Shown one piece after another: positions 10,922 to 22,402 of a stretch of DNA of 64,000 nucleotides. The translations under genes and the position numbers were made by a program. Numbering within the stretch: position 1 is the stretch's first letter; each line of letters opens with the position of its first letter. The stretch lies in NCBI GenBank assembly GCA_964017125.1, contig OZ024904.1, positions 2,291,718 through 2,355,717 on the forward strand, in the 5' to 3' direction. The notes under the pieces are model-generated. The model made no database searches. It worked only from the letters and a program-made list of their open reading frames with translations, and was not told where the DNA came from. The DNA is from Flabesymbios commensalis. Lineage: Eukaryota; Annelida; Polychaeta; Terebellida; Flabelligeridae.

Positions 10922-13545
10922 TCAAGTTATTTCCGGAATGGTAAAATTGTTTGGGCATCGCATCACGAATGGGCACAGGTAGAGCGTTCCCTTAGAGACT
11001 GGGCCAGTTAGAAATATCTTGACTGAATCTTGTTTTTTAATACGGGGAACAACAAATCTATTTAAATTTTTGGAGCGTAGATATTTTAACAATTTCGGCC
11101 GAACAAGTAAGTCAGCCAGATATGCAGGTTGGTTGTTTTTTAGGGTTCGGAAATTTACTGTGCATATTTTAAAATTATGGGAAACTTGACAGGAAGCCAA
11201 TGTATTTTTTTAGAATATGAATGGAACGACTAAAACGTGGGGCATGGTTACCACTATAGCAGGGCAGTTCTGAACGTGTGGTAATCTAGCGATATCCTTT
11301 TCTGTCATGTTGTGAAAGAGTGAGTCACAATAACTTACTACTGACCAGTGCCACTGCAATTTGTTTGATTGACAAGAGCTGAGGCCAGTCTTTTTCGAAT
11401 TTGACGCAGGTCTCAGATATGACAGAAGCATGACCTACATGTTTAATTGGGATATGTGTTTTCAGAAATTCGGGCTACTGTTAAATACTAAGATTTTTCG
11501 CTGGTGCACATGGATATGTGTCTTGACCTAGAATATTAAGCATGGAAAATTATTTAGGATTTTTTCGCGCCGAAGTTTAGACCCAGGCATCCAGACCGAC
11601 ACACCCATTAAACAATGTTCCAACTTCTCAAGATATTCCTTAGCGTTTGAAACTGATAAGGTCGTGTAAATTTGAGTGTCATCGACATGAAGATTGTGGT
11701 TGATGTCGAAACTAGAGATAATAGCTCTGAGTAGTGTAGTGCAAAAAGCAAAGAGCAGTGGTCCCAGAACAGTGACGCTTGGAACTACATATAAGAGTGT
11801 GACTTTATCTGACAGAATGTCTTTTTTTATGAATTGTTGCCCAATTTTCAAAGAAGAAGAAAACCAAATTTGAGCATACTAAGATATTTCATACCAATCT
11901 GAGAGTTTATCTGTTAATGTAGCATGGTCATTGCTGTCGAAAGCAGCCGACAATTCTAGCCGTGTCAGAGCTAAAACTTCACCCTTGTCCATGCTAATAA
12001 TGATATCGTTATGTTCCTTCAGTAGAGAAATGATATGTTTTTATTTTTTACGGATTAGTGCCTATTTTTTTAAATAAGAGGAAAAACAAATTTGATTCCG
12101 CCCAGATATTCCATATCTCTCAGAGAATATCTGTTAATGTAGCATGGTCAATGGTTTCGAAGCGGCCGACAAGTCAAGCAAGGATAGAGCGGTAACTTCA
12201 CCCTTGTCCAAACTGATAATGATATCATTATGTACTTTCAGTAGAACCGATTTTGTAGAATGATGTTTCCTATAGGCTGATTGTAATGGATAAAATCGAT
12301 GGTTATTTTTTACATGAGTTGCAGCCGATTGGCTACCACCCCTTTTCTAAGATAATGGAAATGAAGCTCAAGTTGTATACAGGCCTGTGATTTTTCAGTT
12401 CGTTTTGAGGAAGAGATGTTTTTTCAAGTAGTGATCTTACATGAGCTTTTTTGACGTTTTGAGGAAATGTACTAGTTTCTATTGATATGTTTATTATATT
12501 AGTGATGGGAATTATTATTATATCAAGACAATTTTCCAGCACGCTTGTAGTAACGTGATCCAGATCAGATGATTTTGACGATGAGCCCAAAATAAGCTTC
12601 ATAATTTCATCTTCTGTCGCACGTTCAATTTTTTTTATTTTATATCCGAATAATATTTTTTGCACCTATGGAATATTCTTAATTTTTCTGGAAATTTGAA
12701 ACAATAGTTTTAATTTATTCAACAAAATATTTTGAGAAATGGTCAAAAGTTATTTTACTTATGCGAATACTGGCAGAGACAGCGGTGGAATTCTGTGCAG
12801 AATTCTATTTATGGAGTTCCATAAGCAACGAGGATTTTCGGAAATATGTCGATTGAGCTTTTGTCATCATTATATTACACAGGTTGCAGTGCCGTTTGTA
12901 AAGAGAACGATCAAGATGTGTGCGTTCGAGAACGTGGCAAAGGTTTAAGCCTTTATTATTTGCGAAGTTATCCATGGAGACTTTGTACTTACAGGAGCAG
13001 GCTTGTACAACTTAGAGCTAAGGACAGAATCATACTGTTAACAGAGTGCTGAGCGATCTATCTCTGGTTTCAATATTAGATACGAGTTGAAAATATCTCA
13101 TTGAAACGATTCATATTCAATGTTGTTTATTTTTTGAAACGATACATTACCTTTGTTCCCTTTTGTCTTACAACCGTCAATTTCTGTTATGACCTCATGG
13201 TGGTCCGAAATACCCGCTGCCGAAAAACTTATTGGTAGAATTGGAGATGCGTTTGGTGATTAAAATATCTAGCCAATGACCATGAACATGAGTTGGAAAA
13301 TACAAATGCTGCTTGAGATCGAAACATGTGAAGACTTCAGTGAATTTATTGGTTTTCTTGTCTAGATGTAAGTTGGAAATTACCAATATACAAATCGTCA
13401 TGTAGTAGAATTATGTTCTCTAGTAAATCTTGAAAATCATAAAAAATAGACATGTACCGGTTTGAAGCCTACACAGGCAGACAACAAAACCACGGAACGA
13501 ATTGCTTGTGATACATTCAGAAATAGCTTCGAACGTTTTTAATTG
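10922..13545 (-). mobile_element. Decayed CR1/L2-like LINE: endonuclease and reverse transcriptase remains
   Basis: Read on the minus strand, the order is: endonuclease C-terminal part (13545-13140, with HGHWLDILIT and the SDHH motif at 13150-13170); RT fingers (12665-12333, with FPQNVKKAHV and NHRPVYNLSF); palm start (about 12270-12130, LLDLSAA); the block VLGPLLF ... HVDDTQIY (11851-11528), where the usual YADD reads HVDD; and a C-terminal connection region (11431-10922, ARLPHVQN and PAYLADLLV). Frames shift and stop several times, and the first ORF and the start of the endonuclease are not seen. It is a dead copy older than the duplication, since 58445-61068 carries the same breaks. Confidence 0.85.
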
Positions 13546-13630
13546 TGGTAGGGGATGAATATCTGCTTAGAATTGGTCACAATGAAAAGGTATATTTTCT
13601 GTCTATTTCTGTATGGCTGATGGATATACG

Positions 13631-13722
13631 TTATTTTTTCCAAATGCTGTTTTAATATTGGCCAACCGTCTTCGACGCTGGCCCAACATTGAAACAGCAT
13701 TGGGTGATGAATGTTTGACAAA
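13631..13722. mobile_element. Small hairpin MITE, CCCAGCAAAC family, ends eroded
   Basis: ATTGGCCAACCGTCTTCGACGCTGGCCCAACATT is the same core as the intact 109-bp element at 26942-27050. Flanking AATGCTGTTTTA/AAACAGCATTGGG arms pair. The CCCAGCAAAC termini are not recognisable here. Duplicate at about 61154-61245. Confidence 0.65.
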
Positions 13723-13819
13723 ACTTTTCTATTTTTCCCAAATCACCCATTCCATTTGATTCTAAAACGCAAAGGGGGTAGTGGACTTTCTAGGCATTTA
13801 ACTTGTTCAAACCTTAAAC

Positions 13820-14020
13820 CTTTCAAACCCTAAACCTTTATAAGTCATAATCTGACATCTCTAGACATCAGATTCTGCAGTCTAAAAACTGTGCCCGCAC
13901 TAAGAGAATTAAACTATTTATAATGGCAGTGGGCTCAAACTAAGCCATGTATGATGATTTCAAATTGAAAAAAGCCCTTTCCATGGTTTATACAGAATCT
14001 TTCAGCGTTGTAATGGTTAA
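13820..14020 (+). mobile_element. Degenerate family A MITE
   Basis: Shows the ATCTGACATCTCTAGACATCAGAT core, GCCCGCACTAAGAG, the body words ATGATGATTTCAAATTGAAAAA and an end CAGCGTTGTAATGGTTAA. Many bases of the family pattern are changed. Duplicate at about 61340-61545. Confidence 0.65.
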
Positions 14021-14274
14021 GCTGACCATCAACCCTGTAACAGACCCTGTGCCAAAAACATCCAGCCACCACTTTCACAAGCATTGACTGGATGGGCCCT
14101 TTGTGCTCCATACAGATAATGGCCGGGGGAGTTTTAAGAACGACGTACGTTCCCAAAACAACCACTTTAGACCAACATTGATTTCTGATCTTATATTACT
14201 ACAGAAAAATAGTATAAACATGAAAGCATCACTGATAATGTATAGTGGCGCGTTCAGGTTGACTGGAGAAATAA

Positions 14275-14520
14275 AAACCCTTACAGCGTGGGGACTGACT
14301 TTAGTCGTCAGAATCTGACGTCTGTAGACATCAGATTCTGACGACTAAAGTCCATCCCCCCGCTGTAAGAAGAAACATATTTGTAATGGCCGTAAACCCA
14401 TAACACAGGTATTCAAAAGAACCAGAAAGAGCTAATTAAGACATTTATGATGATTTCAAATTGAAAAAACCCTTTGGTCTCCATGTAATTTTAAAAAATA
14501 TTCAGCGCTTTAAGGGTTAA
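14275..14520 (+). mobile_element. Family A MITE, well kept
   Basis: Left palindrome CCCTTACAGCGTGGGGACTGACTTTAG with a GTCGTCAG/CTGACGAC stem around CTGTAGACATC. Body ACATATTTGTAATGGCCGTAAACCC and TGATGATTTCAAATTG. Right end CAGCGCTTTAAGGGTTAA. Duplicate at 61796-62042. Confidence 0.8.
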
Positions 14521-14987
14521 GGGTGTGCGTTCTAGGTAAATTCACCTGTTCACTTGAACTGTTCACTTGACCGCTTGATATAAAAAATCTATCCAGTCAC
14601 CAGATGAATATTAGATCTAAAAGTAGTAGATATACTCTATTGGATCAATCTCATGTCCCAATGTGCTATGCTCTAGTAGCAGAGTGCAAACTGTTCACTC
14701 GGCCGCTTGATAATATCTTCAGTTGAATATTAGATTTAAATGTAGCCTATTAGTTGTTGATCTATCTCATGTCGAAGTGTGCTTGGCTAGGAACAAACAC
14801 CAGGCGAATAATAAAAGTAAACAGTTCTGGGTGCTGAATGAAGCTTTCTAGACCCACAATGATGCATTTTGAGCACAGAATGAGGCTTTCTAGGCACAAA
14901 ATGAAGTATAAGTTCTATGTTCACCACCGCCGCCGCATAGGAGGCCTGATAAGGCAGCAGTTGACGATTCTGCTTCTACCTGTGAAA

Positions 14988-15236
14988 TGAAATGAATCGG
15001 GCTTTAGGCCACCTTTGTGCACATATAGGCTAAACTGGGCCAGGAGAACCTCCTTAGGATGGTGAGATGATTGAGATGACACTGTCCTCAGACCGCCAGG
15101 GCTCGAATTTCGAATCCTGTGTCTGGAGGACAGTGTCATCTCAATCATCTCACCATCCTCAGGAGGTTCTCCTGGCTCAGTTTAGCCTATATGTGCACAA
15201 AGGTGGCCTAAAGCCCGATTCATTTCATTTCATTTT
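14988..15236. mobile_element. Hybrid of two opposed SINEs
   Basis: The left half is the 3' half of a minus-strand SINE (tail TGAAATGAAATGAATCGGGC, running to GACACTGTCCTC). It joins directly to the 3' half of a plus-strand SINE (AGACCGCCAGGGCTCGAATTTCG to the (TTTCA)n tail). In the second duplication copy these are two complete SINEs, 62511-62818 (minus) and 63524-63841 (plus), about 0.7 kb apart. A deletion of about 1.1 kb at a shared CCTC explains the hybrid and leaves a long inverted repeat (about 15015-15210). Confidence 0.85.
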
Positions 15237-15273
15237 TTACAAATATTATGAGTCTACGGCCATTAGAAATATT

Positions 15274-15614
15274 TTAACCCTTTCAGTGTGGGGACCGTCA
15301 GATTCTAACGTATAAAGTCGGTCCCCGCACTGAAAGGGTTGAGCGAGGCGATTCACTTCAGCAACCAGACCATATATCATTTGTCTTTAGTTATCAGGTG
15401 GTACACAACAGACATTCACAAGGTATTGGTATATATGCACACAGATATCTGCGCAATGGTCGTATATCGGTATCGGCCCATGTATCACTCTGTGCTGTGG
15501 TTTTCAAATAAATCATAAAGAGCTAACTAAGACATTTATGATGATTTCAAATTGAAAAACCACACTTTGGTCTCCATGGAATATATAAAAAATAATCAGC
15601 GCTTCAAGGGTTAA
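15274..15614 (+). mobile_element. Family A MITE split by about 150 foreign bases
   Basis: The palindromic left part TTAACCCTTTCAGTGTGGGGACCGTCAG ... CGGTCCCCGCACTGAAAGGGTT ends near 15342. The body and right end (AGAGCTAACTAAGACATTTATGATG ... CAGCGCTTCAAGGGTTAA) resume near 15510. The bases between are not part of the family. The window's last bases repeat the left part in the second copy. Confidence 0.65.
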
Positions 15615-15640
15615 GGGTGTGCGTTCTAGGTGAATTCACC

Positions 15641-15777
15641 TAACCCTTAAAGCGCTGAGCGCGACTGTAGTCGTTTTTAATCTGTTTTATTAACAGGGTA
15701 AATCACAGTTATTGGAAATGAGTGTTTAAAAATCAAGATTTGCAAATGTTTGGTCTCAAATATTTGCTCAATGTATC
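15641..15777 (+). mobile_element. Left part of a family B MITE
   Basis: TAACCCTTAAAGCGCTGAGCGCGACTGTAG is followed by TTAACAGGGTAAATCACAGTTATTGGAAATGAGTGTTTAAA and GCAAATGTTTGGTCTCAAAT, the body words of family B. The right half is missing; the full SINE at 15792 follows directly. Confidence 0.55.
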
Positions 15778-15791
15778 GATGGGTAGAAGTG

Positions 15792-16106
15792 GGCGGGGGC
15801 CCTAGGGTAGTGGTTAGCACCGCTGCCTTTCACGCCAGAGTCCGGGGTTCGGTTCCCGGTCTCGGCGGTTTGAAAGAAACAAAATTGTTTCTTCCCCATC
15901 CACGTGTGAAAGTTAGTATTGTGGGGAGCCTCCGTGACCGAGAGGTAGCGTGCTCGGCCTCAGGCCGCCAGGGCTCGAATTTCGATTCCTGTGTCTGGAG
16001 GACAGTGTCATCTCAATCATCTCACCATCCTCAGGAGGTTCTCCTGGCCCAGTTTAGCCTATATGTGCACAAAGGTGGCCTAAAGCCCGATTCATTTCAT
16101 TTCATT
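15792..16106 (+). mobile_element. Full-length two-headed tRNA-like SINE with target duplication
   Basis: About 315 bases flanked by GATGGGTAGAAGTG (15778-15791) and GATAGGTAGAAGTG (16107-16120), a 14-base target-site duplication with one change. The first module has box A TAGTGGTTAGCACCGC and box B GGTTCGGTTCC. The second module has GACCGAGAGGTAGCGTGC and GGCTCGAATTTCGATTCC. A body of about 110 bases and a (TTTCA)n tail follow. Pol III transcription and LINE-driven insertion are inferred from the family type. Confidence 0.93.
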
Positions 16107-16204
16107 GATAGGTAGAAGTGTGGATCTTCACATTAGAGCACTGAGAAAACGCTGAGGTGCTCTACCCATCACCATAACGAAATGACGACTGCTGATTGGA
16201 TATT

Positions 16205-16446
16205 CAGCCCTTACAATGCTGAAATACCTTATACATGAAGACCAAAGGGGTTTTTTCAATTTGAAATCATCATAAATGTCTCAGTAAGATCTTTCAGCTT
16301 CATGTGAATACCTTTGTTATGGGTCTACGACCATTATAGATATTTTAACTCTTTCCGTGCGGGGATGGACTTTAGACGTCAGAATCCGACGTCTACAGAC
16401 GTCAGATTCTGACGTGTAAATTCCATCCCCGTGCTGTAAGGGTTGA
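16205..16446 (-). mobile_element. Family A MITE, reverse orientation
   Basis: Begins CCCTTACAATGCTG and the reversed body (GAAATCATCATAAATGTC, CCTTTGTTATGGGTCTACGACC). Ends with the palindrome GGATGGACTTTAGACGTCAGAATCC ... CCATCCCCGTGCTGTAAGGGTT. Confidence 0.75.
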
Positions 16447-16589
16447 TGGACCTACCCATTACGGCAAAGATCGCATGTCGAAATAAATCAAACAAAGTGC
16501 CCAAAAATAACACTCAGGTATACACTGAAAGCTAGATAGTTTCTGATGATACCGGGTGTTAGGGACATGCCTGGGGGTCATCACCAGGG

Positions 16590-17340
16590 GGGGGTGTAGA
16601 GTTTGAAAGTGGTGCAATTTTGTGTAATTCAAGATGGCGTCCAAGATGGCCGCCGGCATATAGTCATACTTAAGAAATAGTGTAAATTGGGCAAATTTAG
16701 CTCAATTTGCTGTTGTAATACACCATTTCAACTAGTTTAGAGTTACTGAATGCAGCTAGGCCACTCTCAGACAATTCTGATCATTATTTTTAACCCTTTC
16801 TGCCCCAAATGTTCTTTATCATACACTTTAGTGATGTCAATTAGGACAAGATTGTTATCTATAATAATTATTCCATATTAATGGTGAAGGATTGGTATCA
16901 ATACAGTGACTATGGTAATGACAATTAATTAATCTAATTAATTATAAAATAAGATGTCGTCCAAGATGGCTGCCGACGTATAGTCAGACCTAGGAATTTG
17001 CGTAAACATGCAGTGCAATTCTAAATGAATTTTCTTTTGTTATACACAATTTCAACTAGTTTAGTAGTCAATAAATTGTTCTGTATCACCCCATAAAATG
17101 TCATTTAAAACAATCGAATTTATCATTATATTTATTTTAAACATTTAACCCTTTCCGGGGAGCTTTTGTACTGAGCACTTCTAGAATGTCAATAGGGACA
17201 AAATGATCATTTATAACAAATTATTCACTATTAAAGGATTTGTATCAGTACAAAAACTTAGGCAATATCACACTTATTGGTTTCAGATATTTAAAATGGC
17301 GTCCAAGATAGCGGCCATCAGGACTTAGTACGATAAGTAC
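16590..17340. repeat. Two and a half diverged tandem units of about 345 bases
   Basis: AAGATGGCGTCCAAGATGGCCGCC (16630), AAGATGTCGTCCAAGATGGCTGCC (16952) and AAAATGGCGTCCAAGATAGCGGCC (17296) start three units. The first two continue with CATATAGTCA(T/G)AC..., ATTTCAACTAGTTTAG and AACCCTTTC(T/C)... TGTCAATTAGGACAA-type text. They carry the recurrent ATGGCGGCCAT-like motif and no coding frame. Confidence 0.75.
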
Positions 17341-18967
17341 CCACAACTCTATTTGATTCACAACTGTCTAATTAACAAATAACTTTGACTTAAGGCAATT
17401 AGAGTAAAACCATCATATCTACTTATTTGACATAATGCAATAAAATTGAAACGGAAATTACGGGAAGTTTAAATATTGACAGTGAAGGAAGTAAAAGTTT
17501 GAATCCAATTAAAACGACTTATTTGTATACATATCCACATACCACTTTTAACATTAAATTGATCATAAGTGTTATCAGGTTATGTGATACGCACATAATA
17601 AAAAGCTCCATGGCAGTGTTAATAGAATGCAATCCATATATAGTTGTTATAGTACACATGGGTCCTGGAAATTATGGATTATTCTCACTTCACTTTGTCC
17701 CCATTTTTTGGCTTCGATCACTATTCACTTTTCATAAGGGAAAAATCATATCAATATAGATAAAAATAGATATAATTTTTTTAGGTTCGTTTTTCCCACT
17801 ATTTATAAACTGTAATCCTTGATGTTCGGATCCTAAGAACAGGCGATTCGCCGTTCGTTCGATTCGTTTTTTAACCCATATGCACCCTCAGTTGTAAAAC
17901 TGCACAAAACAGCCAGGCCAAAATAGCAATGTAGGATGAGAAACTTCTAGTTTTTACATTTTATTTTTCCTGTCAAAATCCCCCTCTCGTCCTCACCATG
18001 TAACTTCTCCATCAAAACGTGACTGAAGTAACGTTATTTTCTTCACCCTTTGACCTGTTTTGACCACGTGTAGGTCTGACCTTGTGGTTAACAATGTCAA
18101 GGACATAATATCTGCTAGGTCTCTATTTGTCAGATAGAAATTAGGTCAAAACTCATAAATATTCATAAAAAACGCATTCTGCAGTGTAATCGACCACGCA
18201 CTACGTTCGCGGGAGGCGGGGTATGTGGCGGAGGGGCGTGATATCGTGAATCTGGTAATAATTAAACTGAGGAGGTAGTGCCCCAGCAATGATACCTTGG
18301 AGATAGGTTAGTGTAATGATGGCCATCGTCTAAGTACACTAAATAGTTAAACTTATTCTGACCATTTGCAGCCAATAAAATAACGCTTCAAAATAGAACA
18401 GCCATTCGAACCAGTCAGAAAGTTTGATATTATATTTAAAATCTGTTTAAACATAACTCCAAATAAAACATTATACGTCATCGCTGGGAAATATTAACTT
18501 CATTGTTATAATTATAATAATAGATGACAATGTAAATCACAATGCAGATATAGGTATAGGCTACTACTAGTAGTGTAGTAGATGTAGTTAATGCACAGAA
18601 TTGCATTGCTCAGCTATACATGACCTTAGTCCTAGGATGCATTATTAGTAATAAAAAAATATTATTTATGTAATTTCTGATTAAATATCATATATTGGAC
18701 TGTAGTAAGTGTAGTTCGTAACACAATATTGCTGGCTCAGACGTGATCTTGTTTGTCGTATGCTGCTTGTATGTTATTGGCATCATTCTAATCTTTGCTC
18801 TTAGATGAGGTCTTCTTGAATGAATATAACAAAATGAATATAACGGTGCCTTATCATCTGCTGCAATATCTCGTCACAGCGACAATGTTGCGATGTCAAA
18901 CCAGACATTTCAACATTTTTTCCCAGATCATCTTTGTGAAGTTCATCTAGAAAGAGTCATGGAAATA
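17341..18967. other. No gene recognised
   Basis: AT-rich. The 86-codon frame at 17499-17759 has no motif or splice context that supports it. A GC-richer patch around 18190-18245 (CGCGGGAGGCGGGGTATGTGGCGGAGGGGCGTG) could be regulatory, but nothing else points that way. Confidence 0.5.
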
Positions 18968-19179
18968 TTAACCCTTACAATGCTGAATTATTTTCGCATA
19001 AACCATGGAGACCAAAGGGCTTTTTCGATTTGAAATCATCATAAATGGCCGAGTTAGCTCTTTCCGCTTTTGTTATGGGACTACGACCTTTATAAATATT
19101 TTAATTCTTTCAAAGCAGAGATCGTCTACAGACGTCAGATTCTGACGTCTAAATACGATCCCCATGCTGAAAGGGTTAA
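18968..19179 (-). mobile_element. Family A MITE, reverse orientation
   Basis: TTAACCCTTACAATGCTGAATT at the left and CCCCATGCTGAAAGGGTTAA at the right, both with the full TTAA. GACGTCAGATTCTGACGTC lies in the palindrome, whose left arm is shortened. Confidence 0.8.
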
Positions 19180-20180
19180 ATAAAACAAACATTATTCTCC
19201 GTCATAATACACATGATACAGCTATGATAACAGAAAAAACACGTCATCTTTGCGCTGAATCGAAATTGTCACATAGTATCGCATGATTTTCAACAACAAG
19301 CATAAAAATACCCATCAATTGATGGCAGGACCCCTCAACCGTAGGCTCTGTCCATTAATATCAAGAAATAATGATACAAAATGACCCCCACTACCACCAT
19401 GTCAATTTTTTTTTAAATTGCTGCGGCAGCCATTTTATTTTTAATGGATTCATCCCAAAAGTTAAGCAGATCATCAGAAATACCTAGTGAACAACCATGC
19501 TAAATTTGAATGCAATCCAACCAACGGTTTATAAGTTATGGTACCCACAAGCTTTTAATGCGCCATCTTGAAAAATGGCCGCTTATGGCTTGGTGCCAGC
19601 AAAAAATATATGGGATGAATTGCCCAGGCACATAGGTCATGTTTGTAAAAAATAAACAAAATTCATCAGTAACTTTTTAGTAAGAGCTGAATTTCTGACC
19701 GCCTGCCCGACTGACCACCCGCCTCTAGTGATCACAATACCCCAAAACCTTAATGGCTGAGGTAAAAACGCATAAAACTCTGAAATTTATAGAGCCACAG
19801 AAAAGAGGGAATATCTTACAGGTATATTGCCATGGAACCAAAATTATATGAGCCTCTCGTACCTAAGGCGTATAACACAACAGCATAATTTCGCTTTGCG
19901 TTGGTATCAAACACACTAATTAATCATTATCAAAACGATGTACGCGAGCGCTATAGGCAACGCGATAATTTGTATTATTGTATAACAGGGCACATATTTT
20001 AAAAAGAGAATTTTTGCTAATAATATGTATATACCCTGCATTATTATGTTATAATCAATAAATAAATACATTCACATACTGTGATATTACTTTAAGTACA
20101 TTACAAGATGGCTTGCTCTAGGAGTATCCACAATATTCAATCTATCAGAAATTAGACATAATGGTGGTATCTGACATGGC
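19180..20180. other. No gene recognised
   Basis: No coding signal on either strand. It contains GCGGCAGCCATTTTATTTTTAATGG (about 19423) and CGCCATCTTGAAAAATGGCCGC (19561), further forms of the recurrent ATGGCGGCCAT motif. It lies beyond the last coding exon of the minus-strand receptor and could include downstream flank. Confidence 0.45.
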
Positions 20181-20402
20181 TTAACTCTTATAGTGTGGGG
20201 ATCGACTTTCGTCGTCAGAATCTGACGTCTGTAGACGTCATATTCTGAAGTCTAAATTCGATTCCCCCACTTTAAGAGTGAACATATTTGTAACGATTGT
20301 AGACCCATAACATAGGTTTTGAAATGAATCAGAAAGAGATAGCTAAGACATTTATGATGATTTCGAATTGAACAAAAACCCTTTGGTCTCCATGGTTTAT
20401 AC
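20181..20402 (+). mobile_element. Family A MITE running into a microsatellite
   Basis: TTAACTCTTATAGTGTGGGGATCGACTTTCG, the GACGTCTGTAGACGTC core and the body up to GGTCTCCATGGTTTATACAAAAATA are present. The expected right end is replaced by the GATAA array that follows. Confidence 0.75.
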
Positions 20403-20597
20403 AAAAATAAGATAAGATAAGATGATAAGATAAGATAAGATAAGATAAGATAAGATAAGATAAGATAAAATAAGATAAGATAAGATAGGATAAGATAAGA
20501 TAAAATAAGATAAGATAAACTAAGATAAGATAAGATAAGATAAGATAAGATAAGATAAGATAAGATAAGATAAGATAAGATAAAATAATATAAAATA

Positions 20598-20628
<31 letters not shown>

Positions 20629-20697
20629 ATAAGATAAGATAACATAAGATAAGATAAAATAATATAAGATAAGATAAGATAAGATAAGATAAGATAC
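20403..20697. repeat. (GATAA)n microsatellite, about 295 bases
   Basis: Nearly pure GATAA (ATAAG) pentamers with a few AATAA variants. On the minus strand it reads (TTATC)n and lies about 130 bases past the stop codon of the receptor gene, so it may fall in that gene's 3' untranslated region. It grew from the A-rich stretch of the adjoining MITE. Confidence 0.95.
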
Positions 20698-20829
20698 TTT
20701 TTTTTAGATCGGTTCATTTACAGAAAACATTAGACAGAGGCTAGTCAGCCGATCAGTATCAACAATATGACAAACTGCCTTTACATTGATTAAACTTATC
20801 TTTACCTTAGTAGGCTATATTCTTTGTTC

Positions 20830-20906
20830 TCAGTTGTACCAATTTGCTGTTCGTTCAGCTTTTTCATACGGTGATTCTTCCAGTGATAATTTTGCGTAAA
20901 CAGTGG
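20830..20906 (-). CDS. Receptor exon: last coding exon, TVYAKL motif and stop
   Basis: After acceptor TTCTTAATTTCAG the frame reads (S)TVYAKLSLEESPYEKAER followed by TANWYN and TGA. TVYAKL fits TxYxx(V/I/L), the switch motif (ITSM) of SLAM-type immune receptors, allowing Leu at +3. The chain of phases from the EGF exons to this stop is consistent over five junctions. I see no AATAAA-like signal close downstream; a GATAA microsatellite starts about 130 bases beyond. Confidence 0.65.
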
Positions 20907-21499
20907 CTGAAATTAAGAATGCCCATTCAACGTGTGAGATAAAACTGTACAATTAAAACAGAAACAAAATGATAGACCTCCTATGTTCACATATTGGCAT
21001 TGCCTTCTAATTTGTTCAAGTAGTAATCAATTATCTGTTTTATAAATCGCATAATTGTATCGCAATATCCAGTGCTTTACTATGACATTGCCATTTACCA
21101 TGATTTTAATTCTGTATGTGATACCATGTAAATTGGCGTGTGATTTTAGAAAATGAACCATCTTGTATATACATGAACATAAATTCTATCATTTTTATGA
21201 CAAATAAGTCTGAAATGACTTTTCGTTATGTCAATGAAATATCTGTCTGTCTGTCTGGGGTTTTTTCGGGCATACTTTTAGTCATACACATTGAAAAAAA
21301 AAATCAAATATTTTTATCACATGTAACAACGTTTATCTTTCATATTACATTCACTACATTCATAGTACATGTAACAACGTTTATATTACATAGAAGAACG
21401 TTCTAAATCCTAAATCTTAAATGTAACAACGTTCAAATTACATGTATCAATTAGCGTTCACATTACACGTAATATCGTCCATATTACATGTATACCTAC

Positions 21500-21595
21500 A
21501 TGTTCGAAACTGTATATCTTCACTCAATTTCATTTCCTGTTCATTCGGCATTTCATATGGTGATTCTTCTGGTGAAAGCACTTCTACTCCAGCGC
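21500..21595 (-). CDS. Receptor exon: cytoplasmic tail 3, ESPYEMP motif
   Basis: 96 bases, phase 1-1 using acceptor GTATCATTTCAG and donor GTAGGT. It encodes VEVLSPEESPYEMPNEQE followed by MKLSEDIQFRT. The stretch LSPEESPYE is repeated as LSLEESPYE in the last exon. A second possible donor (GTATAC) lies seven bases further but would not match the phase of the last exon. Confidence 0.65.
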
Positions 21596-21816
21596 CTGAA
21601 ATGATACACCAACTTATTCAATATGTGGGAAAGTGTTTTCATCGTTGTTTTTATTTCGCATTAGTTTAATTTTTTAATCAGATTTATTGGACTGTCGCTT
21701 TGTAGGTCTACCTATAGTAACTCGATGAAAAGATTGGAGGCTGATAGCTACAACCACAGTCAAACAATTTGTACCCTTTGATGATGTCTCTACCACGCTT
21801 TAATGTTGGGATATAT

Positions 21817-22184
21817 TTAACCCTTTTAGCGGGATCGACCTTAAATCTCGGGGGATCGACTTTAAATCTGACGTCTCTAGACGTCAGACGTGAGATTCTG
21901 ACGTCTGAAGTCAATCTCCGCGTTGAAAAGGGAAATATCACTGACGGCCGTACACCAATAACAAAGGTATAATTTGTAAAAAACATTGCAACCAAAGGGT
22001 TTTTTTGCTTTAAAATCATCATAAATGTCTTATTTATCTCTTTCCGATTCATTTGAATACCTATGTTATGGATCTACGACCATTAGAAATATTTTCACTC
22101 TTACAGTGCGGGGATCGACTTTAGACGTCAGAATCTGACGTCTGAGGGTTAAGAATCTGACGTCTGAGGGTTAAATCTCGGGGA
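21817..22184 (-). mobile_element. Family A MITE cluster in receptor intron
   Basis: One palindromic head lies at 21817-21935 (TTAACCCTTTTAGCGGGATCGAC ... CTCCGCGTTGAAAAGGG), a reversed body at 21940-22095, and another head near 22100-22184 with AATCTGACGTCTGAGGGTTAA repeated twice. It is rearranged; parts of two or three copies are mixed. The stretch from 21817 to 22184 lies between tail exons 2 and 3. Confidence 0.7.
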
Positions 22185-22402
22185 TCATGAATTTATAACT
22201 TATAGAAAAAAAGGAAATCTCGGTGGAATGACACATGAGTGTTATATAGGAATCGAAAATTGACTGCAACAAGTTGATCTATTGCCTCAACTGGCGCCAA
22301 ATCCAACCCAGATCAGTCTGGTTCCCAGCAAATAGGATAGTGAGGATATGCCCACTTGACACTGAATGTAAATTAGTTCTGTATCCCGAGCTAAAGCCAT
22401 AA

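Larger units (their letters stand above)
2074..15395. repeat. First copy of a long direct duplication (partner 47708-64000)
   Basis: From AGAGTTGTGTGAGCAGG at 2074 the sequence runs parallel to that from 47708. Base 15395 pairs with base 64000, the end of the window. Single-base differences are sparse. The large differences are blocks: this copy has about 0.6 kb (8215-8805) that the partner lacks, it has different content at 6791-7312, and it lacks about 1.1 kb between two SINEs near 15085. The left flanks before 2074 and 47708 are unrelated. Because the partner begins where a 45.6-kb unit would end, a tandem duplication or two joined haplotypes both fit. Confidence 0.93.

Noticed and set aside
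15750-16115. A 121-codon frame and similar frames at 4499-4843, 25642-26142, 43337-43969, 50146-50490 and 62444-62800.
   Set aside because: All share the same translated SINE body (for example PHPRVKVSIVGSL) and are repeat translation.
20520-20717. A 65-codon hydrophobic frame (LILSYLILSY).
   Set aside because: It is translation of the GATAA microsatellite, not a membrane protein.
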